Source: Spirochaetaceae bacterium (GTDB lineage: Bacteria > Spirochaetota > Spirochaetia > B11-G9). Taken from it: 8,415 bases of DNA. The stretch is taken from contig DAOVSY010000119.1 of the NCBI GenBank assembly GCA_030633365.1, forward strand, positions 1-8,415. The letters are read 5' to 3'. A program made the position numbers and the translations under genes. The notes beneath the pieces are model-generated. The model had not been told where the DNA came from and ran no database searches. It saw only the letters and a list, made by a program, of their open reading frames with translations. Each line of letters begins with the position of its first letter. Positions within the stretch are counted from its first letter, which is position 1. Shown one piece after another: positions 1-7,038 of this stretch.

Positions 1-1
1 C

Positions 2-11
2 CATACTCCTT
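2..11 (-). promoter_or_regulatory. Possible ribosome binding site and start codon of the next gene in the leftward operon
   Basis: Reading the minus strand just after the stop codon of the LolA-like gene, the sequence runs AAGGAG (complement of 6-11), one base, then ATG (complement of 2-4). This looks like the translation start of a further downstream gene cut off by the window edge. The SD-to-ATG spacing of one base is shorter than usual, so the true start may be a later codon outside the window. No protein can be described from one codon. Confidence 0.3.
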
Positions 12-16
12 GAAAA

Positions 17-790
17 TTATGGTCGACCTGTTTTAAGAAATCCTGATGTAAAAATTCCATCTGGTAAATTCTCATCATAAACAATTTTATCCATTTTCAG
101 GATGGTTGAGTGACCTGTCTGAACATTTTCCATTTTTGTAATCCTCGGAGTCCAGTAACCTTGTATCTTTTCAATATTATCTGTTGTAAGTTTTTTAATT
201 AGTTTATTCTTCTTGTCATACATTTCAACATAGACTGGTAGAAGCATTTCTTTACTAATCCAGCTGATAGTTCGAAAATAATCACTTCCGGCAGATTTCA
301 TTGGTTTTGTTTCTACAACCCAGCATTGTTCATTGTCCAGCCCTTCCTCTCTTAGGAGAGAGTAGTTTGCTTTATCAATATCATTTGCTCCCATATCAGC
401 ATAGGTGAAATCCGTTCCAAGGAAGGATTGATCAGCATCACTGGTTGTAATTCTTTTTGTTCTTTTTAATGCAGGCATATATATCCATTGTTCCGGAACT
501 TTTTCACTATGTCCTATAGATAAAAAACGGGTATCTTTAACAGATGAAGGTCTATGAAAAACAATCATTGTATTCATTTTTTTTTCACTGTTTTCTTTGC
601 TGTAAAGTTCAAGAATTCTTGTACTGATATTCCCCCGTTTATCTATAAGATCCATAGAGACAAGGGCGTGTGTACTTTTCCCACGATCCTGTGCCTGAAT
701 CAACTCTATTATTTCTCTTCCTGTTGTCTGGGCTGTAATACCTATTACTGCTGTAAATATAAAAGCTGCTGTTAGTAAATATTTTTTCAC
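17..790 (-). CDS. LolA-like outer membrane lipoprotein-sorting family protein, periplasmic
   Basis: A 257-residue secreted protein of the LolA-like family annotated as 'outer membrane lipoprotein-sorting protein' (PF17131 type). Residues 1-20 form a signal peptide: Lys-Lys, a hydrophobic core, then a probable cut after ITA. There is no lipobox cysteine, so a soluble periplasmic product is expected. Family hallmarks visible are the QWIYMPALKRTKRI segment (101-114), the SFLGTDFTYADM segment (122-133) and the late W(T)P/DxxLPDGIFT strand region (213-247). The start codon is GTG (complement of 788-790), preceded by GGGGAG nine bases upstream; no upstream ATG fits. It follows the RND exporter by 19 bp. 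Proteins of this family frequently neighbour MMPL-type RND exporters and are thought to carry a lipid or lipoprotein released by the pump across the periplasm. The cargo is not known here; true lipoprotein transport by analogy with LolA is inference only. Confidence 0.85.
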   Translation of the reverse strand: MKKYLLTAAFIFTAVIGITAQTTGREIIELIQAQDRGKSTHALVSMDLIDKRGNISTRILELYSKENSEKKMNTMIVFHRPSSVKDTRFLSIGHSEKVPEQWIYMPALKRTKRITTSDADQSFLGTDFTYADMGANDIDKANYSLLREEGLDNEQCWVVETKPMKSAGSDYFRTISWISKEMLLPVYVEMYDKKNKLIKKLTTDNIEKIQGYWTPRITKMENVQTGHSTILKMDKIVYDENLPDGIFTSGFLKTGRP

Positions 791-809
791 TTATTTTATC
801 TCCCCGGGC

Positions 810-3413
810 TTATAGCTTTCTGCTTATGAATTTAGGTTTAAACATTTCCAATAGTATGGGCAGTAGTGTAAGAGAAGCTGTACTGGAAGTTATCATAGTA
901 ATGGCAATTAATAATCCAAAGTAATTAAGTGGATTAAACTTTGAAAATAGTAGAACCATAAATCCGGCAGCAACAGATATGGCGTTAACTATAATAGCTT
1001 TCCCTGCACCTGCTAAAGTATTTCTGGCTACTAATTCCAGATTATCGGTTTTAATTCTTTCAAAATGGTAGTAACTAAGATAGTGAATAGTATAATCAAT
1101 TCCAATCCCAATGGAAACAGCAGCCACCATTGCCGTAGAGATATCCAGACGAATTCCAAATATCCCCATTACACCAAAATTAATTAGAACAGTAAATCCA
1201 ATGGGTACAATCCCAATTAATCCTCCTGCAATGGATTTATGAGTTAAACTGAGTACAATAAATACAAGAGTAAGAGATATAAGAATACTCATTGTTTGAG
1301 ATTTTGTTATAAGGTTCATAAGTGTATGCATTAGTGTTGATGTGCCTGTTATTTCAAGACTATATCCTTCAGGGAAATTTATCTTTGCAAATGCTGCAGC
1401 ATCTTTGGCAGCGTTATTGGCAAGTATTGTTCCAGGGTCATTAAGTTGAACAAGTATTCTTGTTTTCATGGGTTCAATGTCATCATCTGTAAGAGCACTG
1501 AGATTCCCTGAAAACAATAGAAGATATTGGGAAATAAGATTTTTTAATTCCTCTCTGGAATCAACTGGATATTTTGAAGGATCATTTGGAATTTCATAAA
1601 AAGCTGCACCTTTATAGTTAAGTTCTTTATTTAATTCAGCTATAAGTTCATTGGCACTCATTTCTGTATTATCTGATAATACATATGCCTTATTTAAAAT
1701 TTGCAGTAAATCATTATAAGATATAGATAGTTCATTATTAATACTTTTAGATTCTTTTAGTATTTTATTTTCATCAATTATTTCACTTGAAATATCCTCT
1801 TCTACAAAAAAACTACTAAATTCAAATGACTCATTTTCTTTATATGTACTTTTTTCTGTAGTGCCAAAGGATTCATCTTCTATACTGTCTGAGTAATTCA
1901 TAACCTGATTCAGTTTTTTTATAAAATCGGTAAACGAAATAACTTTCGTTATTTGCGGGTATTTTGCTTTAAGAAAAGCATTCATTTCGTCTATAGCAAT
2001 TAGAATTTCCGGATTAGTAAGATCTCCTGGTTTAGTTCCAGAGACTATAATTTCAAAAAAAGTTGTACCATCAAATTTTTCATTCAGAAAATTATCTGCA
2101 ATACGTATTTGGGTGTCTTCCTTAAAATATTCAACAAGTACACTATCTCTGTTTATCCGGGTTGTGCCATAAATACCAGCACCTAAAATAATTAGAAAAA
2201 GAAAGATAACCCTTAGATTATGACTATGAAAGAACTTATATAAAATATTAAAAGCTGCAGTATTTTGACCAAATATATTTTCTCCTGCAGATTTAAGACT
2301 ACTGTGCCTTAAGAGAAGAAGAGCAGGAATTAATGTTATAGACACCAGAAGTGCAAAACCTACTCCAATTGCAGTGAAGGTTCCAAAAGTTTTCATGGGT
2401 ATAACATTACTGGAAATAAGTGAACCAAATCCAATTATTGTTGTAAGCCCTGCAAGCAGAACAGGTTTACCTATTCGTTTTACAGTTGATAAAATTAATT
2501 CTATATGTTCGGTCTCATTTAATTTGAAATTTTTAATTCTTATTTCATCATAGTAGTGACTTATAATATGAATCCCATATGCAGAACCCACTGCTACAAG
2601 GAGTACAGGAATAATTGTATCAAGCATGGATAAAGATATTCCAAGGAGCGACATTAGTCCCATTGTCCAGACTATACTTATTATTATAGTAAGCAGGGGC
2701 AGTATTACTCCTCCAAGCCTTCTGAAGGATAAATATAAGATTAATATAACAACTAAAAGAACCAGAGGAATAAGATTTATTAGATCAGCTTCCATATTAT
2801 TGCTTATAAGGTAGGTTACCGCAGGAAGGCCTGTTATATACCAATTTATAGATGGATCATTAATTTGTATAAGTGTATTTTCTATATAATTATATACATA
2901 GTTTCGTTCTGTTTCTGTTGGTAAGGTTTTTAGCTTTACAAGAATTTGTGCTGCACTGAAATCACTTGAATAAAGGGAGCCTTCATATATATCCCAGGAT
3001 AATAGTCTTTCTTTAAGTTTTAGAATATCATTTTCAGTGCCTTCATAATCCTCCAGCATGGGTTTTACTTCCAGACCATTTATAGTCCCTTCAATATAGC
3101 TTGTATTAGCAAATGAGCTTACTTCTACATCAAAATTCATTGTTTTAAATTTTTCTGTAAGATCTAATATTAATTCAATAAAATTTTCTGTAAAGATAGT
3201 TCCTGAAACAGATTCTATTGCTATAGCAAATACTCTGTCACCTCCAAACTGTTCTTCATTTTCATAATATTTTAGTACTTCAGGGTGATCTTCCGGGATA
3301 AAAGAAAGAATGTCATTATCCAGACTTAAATGAATTAACTGCCAGGAAAAAAATAAAGTGATAATCCCAATTAAAAGAATTATTAATTTAGGATATTTGA
3401 AAAACCGGTACAT
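810..3413 (-). CDS. RND superfamily exporter, MMPL/SSD type (12 TM)
   Basis: An 867-residue inner-membrane RND transporter with the duplicated architecture of the family. TM1 (about 8-28) is followed by a periplasmic loop (about 30-208) and a five-helix block (about 211-368). TM7 (about 400-416) is followed by a second loop (about 420-703) and a second five-helix block (about 705-856). The TM10 proton-relay motif GIGIDYTIHY is present (Asp773-Tyr774), while the matching TM4 position reads VGSAYGIHI, with Ala278 in place of Asp. The second loop is about 100 residues longer than the first, mostly because of an acidic, Ser/Glu-rich stretch (about 508-560). The start ATG has GGAG five bases upstream. 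It is preceded by deoD (43-bp gap) and followed by the LolA-like gene (19 bp), with which it probably works. The expected role is proton-driven movement of a hydrophobic or lipid-like molecule out of the inner membrane. Substrate cannot be read from sequence. It is not a tripartite HAE/HME pump: no membrane-fusion or TolC gene is nearby. Confidence 0.88.
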   Translation of the reverse strand: MYRFFKYPKLIILLIGIITLFFSWQLIHLSLDNDILSFIPEDHPEVLKYYENEEQFGGDRVFAIAIESVSGTIFTENFIELILDLTEKFKTMNFDVEVSSFANTSYIEGTINGLEVKPMLEDYEGTENDILKLKERLLSWDIYEGSLYSSDFSAAQILVKLKTLPTETERNYVYNYIENTLIQINDPSINWYITGLPAVTYLISNNMEADLINLIPLVLLVVILILYLSFRRLGGVILPLLTIIISIVWTMGLMSLLGISLSMLDTIIPVLLVAVGSAYGIHIISHYYDEIRIKNFKLNETEHIELILSTVKRIGKPVLLAGLTTIIGFGSLISSNVIPMKTFGTFTAIGVGFALLVSITLIPALLLLRHSSLKSAGENIFGQNTAAFNILYKFFHSHNLRVIFLFLIILGAGIYGTTRINRDSVLVEYFKEDTQIRIADNFLNEKFDGTTFFEIIVSGTKPGDLTNPEILIAIDEMNAFLKAKYPQITKVISFTDFIKKLNQVMNYSDSIEDESFGTTEKSTYKENESFEFSSFFVEEDISSEIIDENKILKESKSINNELSISYNDLLQILNKAYVLSDNTEMSANELIAELNKELNYKGAAFYEIPNDPSKYPVDSREELKNLISQYLLLFSGNLSALTDDDIEPMKTRILVQLNDPGTILANNAAKDAAAFAKINFPEGYSLEITGTSTLMHTLMNLITKSQTMSILISLTLVFIVLSLTHKSIAGGLIGIVPIGFTVLINFGVMGIFGIRLDISTAMVAAVSIGIGIDYTIHYLSYYHFERIKTDNLELVARNTLAGAGKAIIVNAISVAAGFMVLLFSKFNPLNYFGLLIAITMITSSTASLTLLPILLEMFKPKFISRKL

Positions 3414-3456
3414 CTAAACTCCATTATGCCTATATTCAGACTGATTCTTAATTTTT

Positions 3457-4158
3457 TTATACAACTGTATTTAACGCAATTTCCATCATATCTGTAAAAG
3501 TCTTTTCCCTGTCCTCTGAGCTTGAGGAGGATCCGTCTACCATACTGTCACTTATTGTAAGCAGGGTTAGTGCCTGTACACCAAATTTTGCCGCAATTGT
3601 ATATAAAGCTGCAGCTTCCATTTCCACAGCAATAACACCAAAATCTGCCCATAATTTCCAGGAATCAGGATTATCTGCATAAAATATATCAGAAGAAAGA
3701 ATTTTCCCTACATGGTAATTGCATTTTTGCTGTTTAGCCAGGGAAACAGCTTTTTCCAGTAAATCATAATCCGCAGTTGCTGCATAATCCATACCCGAAA
3801 ATCTTAATTTATTAAAAGAAGCATCTGTAGAAGCTGACATGGCAATTACTATATCACGGAGCCTTACATCTTCCTTCATTGAACCTGCTGAACCTACTCT
3901 TATTAATTTTTTTACACCATATATTTCTATTAATTCAGTTGCATATATAGAAATCGAGGGTATTCCCATACCAGAACCCTGAACAGAAACTTTTTTTCCT
4001 TTATAGGTTCCTGTAAATCCATACATACCTCTTACTGTATTGTACTGTACTCTATTTTCAAGATAATTATCTGCAATGAATTTTGCTCTTAAAGGATCTC
4101 CAGGCATAAGAACTGATTCTGCAATGTCACCTTTTTCTGCACCAATATGTATACTCAT
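3457..4158 (-). CDS. deoD: Purine nucleoside phosphorylase, DeoD type
   Basis: A 233-residue, full-length hexameric-type purine nucleoside phosphorylase, which cleaves purine (deoxy)ribonucleosides with phosphate to the free base and (deoxy)ribose-1-phosphate in the cytoplasm. It aligns with the E. coli enzyme without gaps over nearly its whole length. Active-site residues are all present: His4, Gly20 and Arg24 in MPGDPLRAK, Arg43 in VRGM, Arg87 and Ser90 in RVGSAGS, Glu179 and Glu181 in VEMEA, the catalytic Asp204 in TISD, and Arg217 in EDREKTF. A small oddity is the Gly-Ser5 run at 209-214, in the loop just after the catalytic Asp, where E. coli has a different polar sequence. The start ATG has AGAGG about seven bases upstream. 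It lies 21 bp after the phosphohexomutase gene and 43 bp before the RND exporter, so it is likely cotranscribed with both. Pairing with a sugar-phosphate mutase fits nucleoside salvage. Confidence 0.96.
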   Translation of the reverse strand: MSIHIGAEKGDIAESVLMPGDPLRAKFIADNYLENRVQYNTVRGMYGFTGTYKGKKVSVQGSGMGIPSISIYATELIEIYGVKKLIRVGSAGSMKEDVRLRDIVIAMSASTDASFNKLRFSGMDYAATADYDLLEKAVSLAKQQKCNYHVGKILSSDIFYADNPDSWKLWADFGVIAVEMEAAALYTIAAKFGVQALTLLTISDSMVDGSSSSSEDREKTFTDMMEIALNTVV

Positions 4159-4179
4159 TTAATTATCCTCTTTTAATAT

Positions 4180-6054
4180 TTATTTATCTGCCCTTTCTAT
4201 CATAGATCTATGCCATTTGATAAGCCATTCTTCTCTTTTTGGGCTTTTGCCCATGCAATCTGCTAAAACCCTGAAGACAGGCTCTGTTCCAGAGCCCCTC
4301 ATCCAGATATAATCTGTATCCTGTCCGTTTTTATTAGAAAAAATAATTTTAAGTCCGCCTTTCTCCAGGCCCGTTCTAAAATCTTTACCAAATCCTGTTT
4401 TTTCATCCTGTCCTTCATAGTTAATTTCTCTCCAGGCAAAAATTCCAAACTCCCCTTTAAGGAACTCTTCTTTATTTTCCCAATCCTTAAGAAAAATTTC
4501 TTCATATCTTTTTTTTAGTATACTATGATCAGTTGTTGATATATTCATAATTGCTTTATCATCATAGGCACTGGTTGTTGTAAAAGGAGGTAGAGTGGCA
4601 AGAATATCATTAATTCCATATCCTGTCTTATATTTATTATTGTAAGTATCTTTCTTTCCACTAAGATCACACCATATTTTAAACAGATCCTCAAATAGTA
4701 AAAGTTTAATAACTGCAAAAACAGTATTTATGGGATCCCTTACGGCTGCAGGGTGAGTGATATTTCCTCCATTTGATCCTTCTCCAAGAATACGTACAAG
4801 AAATCCCTTTTTTCTTAATTCTTTTGCAAGGTTAACAACATTTGCTTCACCAACTTCTGCTCTAAAAACTTTTACATTAAAAATTTTGGCAATTGTGTCT
4901 ATTCTCATGGACGTAGGACCGTTGATGGCTATTGCCAAAGGGGTACTTTTTTTATTTAAAGTCATAAAGGCAAGTTCAGAGAGAACTGCCAAAGCAAAAA
5001 CTTCCTGGGCTTCCAGTATTTCTGCTTTTCCAGTAGTCTCATTTATGTATACAAGGTTGCCTCTGTCTCCATCATTATCAGGAACATAACCAAGTACATA
5101 TCGTCTGTCTATTTCATAGTATTTTTCCAGTTCCTGTCTGCATGTATCTAGACTAAAACCTTCCGGAACAATTCTATGGACAATTTCTCTGGGTTTGTTA
5201 TTAATACTTTTTACTGAGATTCCATAACTTTCAAAAATATCTCTATCTATTGATAATGTTCTTGCACTTCCATTTAATTCAGAAATTACCCCGATCTTTC
5301 TTTTTTTAGCAGCACTTGATAACTTTGTCTGCATGGCCTCTATGCTGGAAAGTTTATCTGAATTTGCAATTACAGTTTTAGAGAAACTTAGGTATTCTGT
5401 ATAAGCTTTATCTTTCCATAAAGGAATAGATTCAATTACACTGATATATTTATTTTTATCAAATGTCGAAATTGTTTTAATAACTTTGTTTATTATTGTT
5501 TTATCTGCCAGTAAATCTTTAAATCTTTTAATAAGTTCCCGGGATTCATCACCTCCGAAAACACCACCTCTGGATCCAAATTTTAATCCATTATGGCCTA
5601 TAGGATTGTGACTCGCGGAGATATACGCAAAACCGTCAATATCGGAATCTACAGCAGAGTAAGCCATAATTTCAGGAGCGGCTACAATATAAAGAGATCT
5701 GATCTCTATACCCTGACTCAGGAAAATCCTTGTCATAGCATCGGCAATAGCTGGACCAGTAAATCTGGAATCCATTCCAATAAGAATAAGGGCTTGTCTG
5801 TCTGTTATTCTTTTTTTTAGAAATTCGGTAAAGCTTAAAGCCATTATGGCTGCAATAATATAATCTTCTGAAGAGATATGTTCTGTAATGCTTTCCTCTT
5901 CCCCATTAACTGCAAATATCTTTCTCCATCCACTGGCGGAGAGAATCATAGGTTTGGATGCTTCAATAAGTGAAGTATAATTTGGGAGTGTTTTAAAATA
6001 ATCAGTATCCGGATCAGCTATTAAAAACCCTGTTGCTTCATCAAATCTCTCCAT
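4180..6054 (-). CDS. Phosphoglucomutase/phosphomannomutase family protein (alpha-D-phosphohexomutase), divergent
   Basis: A 624-residue cytoplasmic alpha-D-phosphohexomutase, longer than the usual 450-580. The phosphoserine loop is SASHNP (146-151, catalytic Ser148), followed by the NGLKFG segment. The metal loop is DNDGDR (Asp326, Asp328, Asp330). The phosphate-binding loop is RGSGTEP (586-592). The sugar-specificity loop, normally GEESGH, reads GEGSNGG (424-430), losing the second Glu, so the substrate cannot be assigned from sequence. The N-terminus has SGWRK (41-45) where many relatives have a GTSGxRG-type motif. Two starts lie close together; the in-frame ATG (complement of 6052-6054) is chosen, four bases after AGGGGAG. 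It is the first gene of the leftward operon and is directly upstream of deoD. This suggests a role with (deoxy)ribose-1-phosphate as phosphopentomutase, but glucose- or mannose-phosphate isomerisation is equally possible from family knowledge. Two A8 tracts (complement of 5811-5818 and 4509-4516) occur inside the gene. Confidence 0.9.
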   Translation of the reverse strand: MERFDEATGFLIADPDTDYFKTLPNYTSLIEASKPMILSASGWRKIFAVNGEEESITEHISSEDYIIAAIMALSFTEFLKKRITDRQALILIGMDSRFTGPAIADAMTRIFLSQGIEIRSLYIVAAPEIMAYSAVDSDIDGFAYISASHNPIGHNGLKFGSRGGVFGGDESRELIKRFKDLLADKTIINKVIKTISTFDKNKYISVIESIPLWKDKAYTEYLSFSKTVIANSDKLSSIEAMQTKLSSAAKKRKIGVISELNGSARTLSIDRDIFESYGISVKSINNKPREIVHRIVPEGFSLDTCRQELEKYYEIDRRYVLGYVPDNDGDRGNLVYINETTGKAEILEAQEVFALAVLSELAFMTLNKKSTPLAIAINGPTSMRIDTIAKIFNVKVFRAEVGEANVVNLAKELRKKGFLVRILGEGSNGGNITHPAAVRDPINTVFAVIKLLLFEDLFKIWCDLSGKKDTYNNKYKTGYGINDILATLPPFTTTSAYDDKAIMNISTTDHSILKKRYEEIFLKDWENKEEFLKGEFGIFAWREINYEGQDEKTGFGKDFRTGLEKGGLKIIFSNKNGQDTDYIWMRGSGTEPVFRVLADCMGKSPKREEWLIKWHRSMIERADK

Positions 6055-6058
6055 CCAT

Positions 6059-6065
6059 CTCCCCT
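6059..6065 (-). promoter_or_regulatory. Ribosome binding site deciding the start of the phosphohexomutase gene
   Basis: AGGGGAG on the minus strand is followed at once by ATGGATGG, giving two candidate ATGs. The first (complement of 6056-6058) touches the SD and opens only a five-codon frame (MDGEI then TGA). The second (complement of 6052-6054) is four bases from the SD and opens the 624-codon gene. The second is therefore the functional start. Confidence 0.6.
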
Positions 6066-6117
6066 AAATAATAAAACTATGTTATCCTGATTATTAATTA
6101 TTCATTTTTAGTTTTTC

Positions 6118-6123
6118 ATTATA
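6118..6123 (-). promoter_or_regulatory. Candidate -10 element for the leftward operon
   Basis: The minus strand reads a perfect TATAAT here, about 65 bases upstream of the phosphohexomutase start. That would give a leader of roughly 55-60 bases. No good -35 hexamer is seen 16-18 bases further upstream (the sequence is AGGATA-like), and there is no extended TGn. In such AT-rich DNA a TATAAT can occur by chance, so this is a weak call. Confidence 0.35.
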
Positions 6124-6125
6124 TT
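6120..6125 (+). promoter_or_regulatory. Candidate -10 element for the rightward operon
   Basis: TATATT (5 of 6 matches to consensus) lies 32 bases before the pyridoxal kinase start and would give a leader of about 25 bases including the SD. The -35 region is poor. An alternative is TTTTCA (6113-6118), 17 bases, then TTTAAT (6136-6141), but that would place the transcription start at the SD itself. Either is tentative. Confidence 0.25.
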
Positions 6126-6157
6126 CTATCCTATATTTAATATCCTGTGGAGGCAAG

Positions 6158-7036
6158 ATGAGTTTAGGGAATCCTGTTCCGAGAGTGGCTGCAATACATG
6201 ATATATCCGGTTTTGGTCGTTCTTCACTAACAATAGTATTACCTGTATTATCTGCTATGGGAGTACAGGCAAGCCCCCTTCCTACAGCACTTCTGTCAAC
6301 TCAGACTTCCGGTTTTGGTGACTATTTTTTTCTGGATCTATCCGACGAAATGATTAAAATTTCCAATCATTGGAGAAAGTTAAAGATAAATTTTGATGCA
6401 ATATATACAGGTTTTTTGGGTTCCAGCAGACAGGTGGATATTGTTTCTGATTTTATTGATGATTTTAGTTCTAAAGGGCAGTTTACAGTAGTTGATCCTG
6501 TAATGGGAGATGATGGGGAAACTTATGGGCCATATGGAAATGATATGATTTTTGCAATGCAGGAATTAGTAAAAAAGGCAAATATAATAACTCCTAATTT
6601 TACAGAGGCTTGTCTTCTTTTAGATGAAAAATATAGAACAGATATAAAAATCCCCCTTCTTAAAGACTGGATGCGTAAATTATCAGATAAAGGACCGGAG
6701 AAAGTAGTATTTACAAGTGTTCCTGTGTCAGATAAAAGCAGATCTTTTGTTTTTGCCTATGACCGGTCATTTGATACTTTCTGGAAGGTCAGCTGCAGTT
6801 ATATTCCTGCTGCATACCCAGGCACAGGAGATATTTTTACCAGTGTATTAACAGGGGCATTATTACAGGGAGACAGTCTTCCTATAGCACTGGATAGAGC
6901 TGTTCAGTTTGTTTCATTGGCAATAAGATCAACTTTTGGATATAACAGTCCGGGAAGGGAAGGTGTTATGTTTGAAAAGGTTCTATATAGTCTTATGACA
7001 CCTGTGACGGTCAGTAATTATGAGATAGTGGAGTAG
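6158..7036 (+). CDS. Pyridoxal/pyridoxamine kinase (PdxY-like, ribokinase fold)
   Basis: A 292-residue ribokinase-fold kinase of the pyridoxamine/pyridoxal kinase group. It phosphorylates B6 vitamers to the 5'-phosphates in the cytoplasm as part of PLP salvage. The N-terminal substrate segment has AAIHDISGFGRSSL (11-24) followed by the LPTALLSTQTSGF region (41-53), a pattern typical of bacterial proteins annotated as pyridoxamine kinase. The VVDPVMGDDG nucleotide/Mg segment lies at 111-120, ITPNFTEA at 144-151, and the anion-hole and catalytic-base motif PGTGD at 221-225 (Asp225). Length is normal for the family. The ATG start has GGAGG (6149-6153) four bases upstream. It is the first gene of the rightward operon and diverges from the phosphohexomutase gene. 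The related hydroxymethylpyrimidine kinase ThiD is the main alternative, but the N-terminal motif favours the B6 enzymes. The exact vitamer preference is unknown. Confidence 0.88.
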   Translation: MSLGNPVPRVAAIHDISGFGRSSLTIVLPVLSAMGVQASPLPTALLSTQTSGFGDYFFLDLSDEMIKISNHWRKLKINFDAIYTGFLGSSRQVDIVSDFIDDFSSKGQFTVVDPVMGDDGETYGPYGNDMIFAMQELVKKANIITPNFTEACLLLDEKYRTDIKIPLLKDWMRKLSDKGPEKVVFTSVPVSDKSRSFVFAYDRSFDTFWKVSCSYIPAAYPGTGDIFTSVLTGALLQGDSLPIALDRAVQFVSLAIRSTFGYNSPGREGVMFEKVLYSLMTPVTVSNYEIVE

Positions 7037-7038
7037 AG

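Noticed and set aside
554..775. 73-codon open frame on the plus strand with many Cys residues
   Set aside because: It is antisense to the well-supported LolA-like gene, has no SD, and its Cys-rich low-complexity composition is what reverse reading of that gene produces.
803..808. CCCGGG palindrome between the RND exporter and the LolA-like gene
   Set aside because: It is a six-base palindrome overlapping the SD (GGGGAG) of the downstream gene and needs no further explanation.
3414..3456. Possible terminator between deoD and the RND exporter
   Set aside because: The only inverted repeat (TCAG/CTGA) has a one-base centre and cannot form a stable hairpin, and the A/T run is on the wrong side; read-through is more likely.
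4757..5089. 110-codon open frame on the plus strand
   Set aside because: It lies wholly antisense to the phosphohexomutase gene across its conserved metal and sugar loops, with no recognisable domain.
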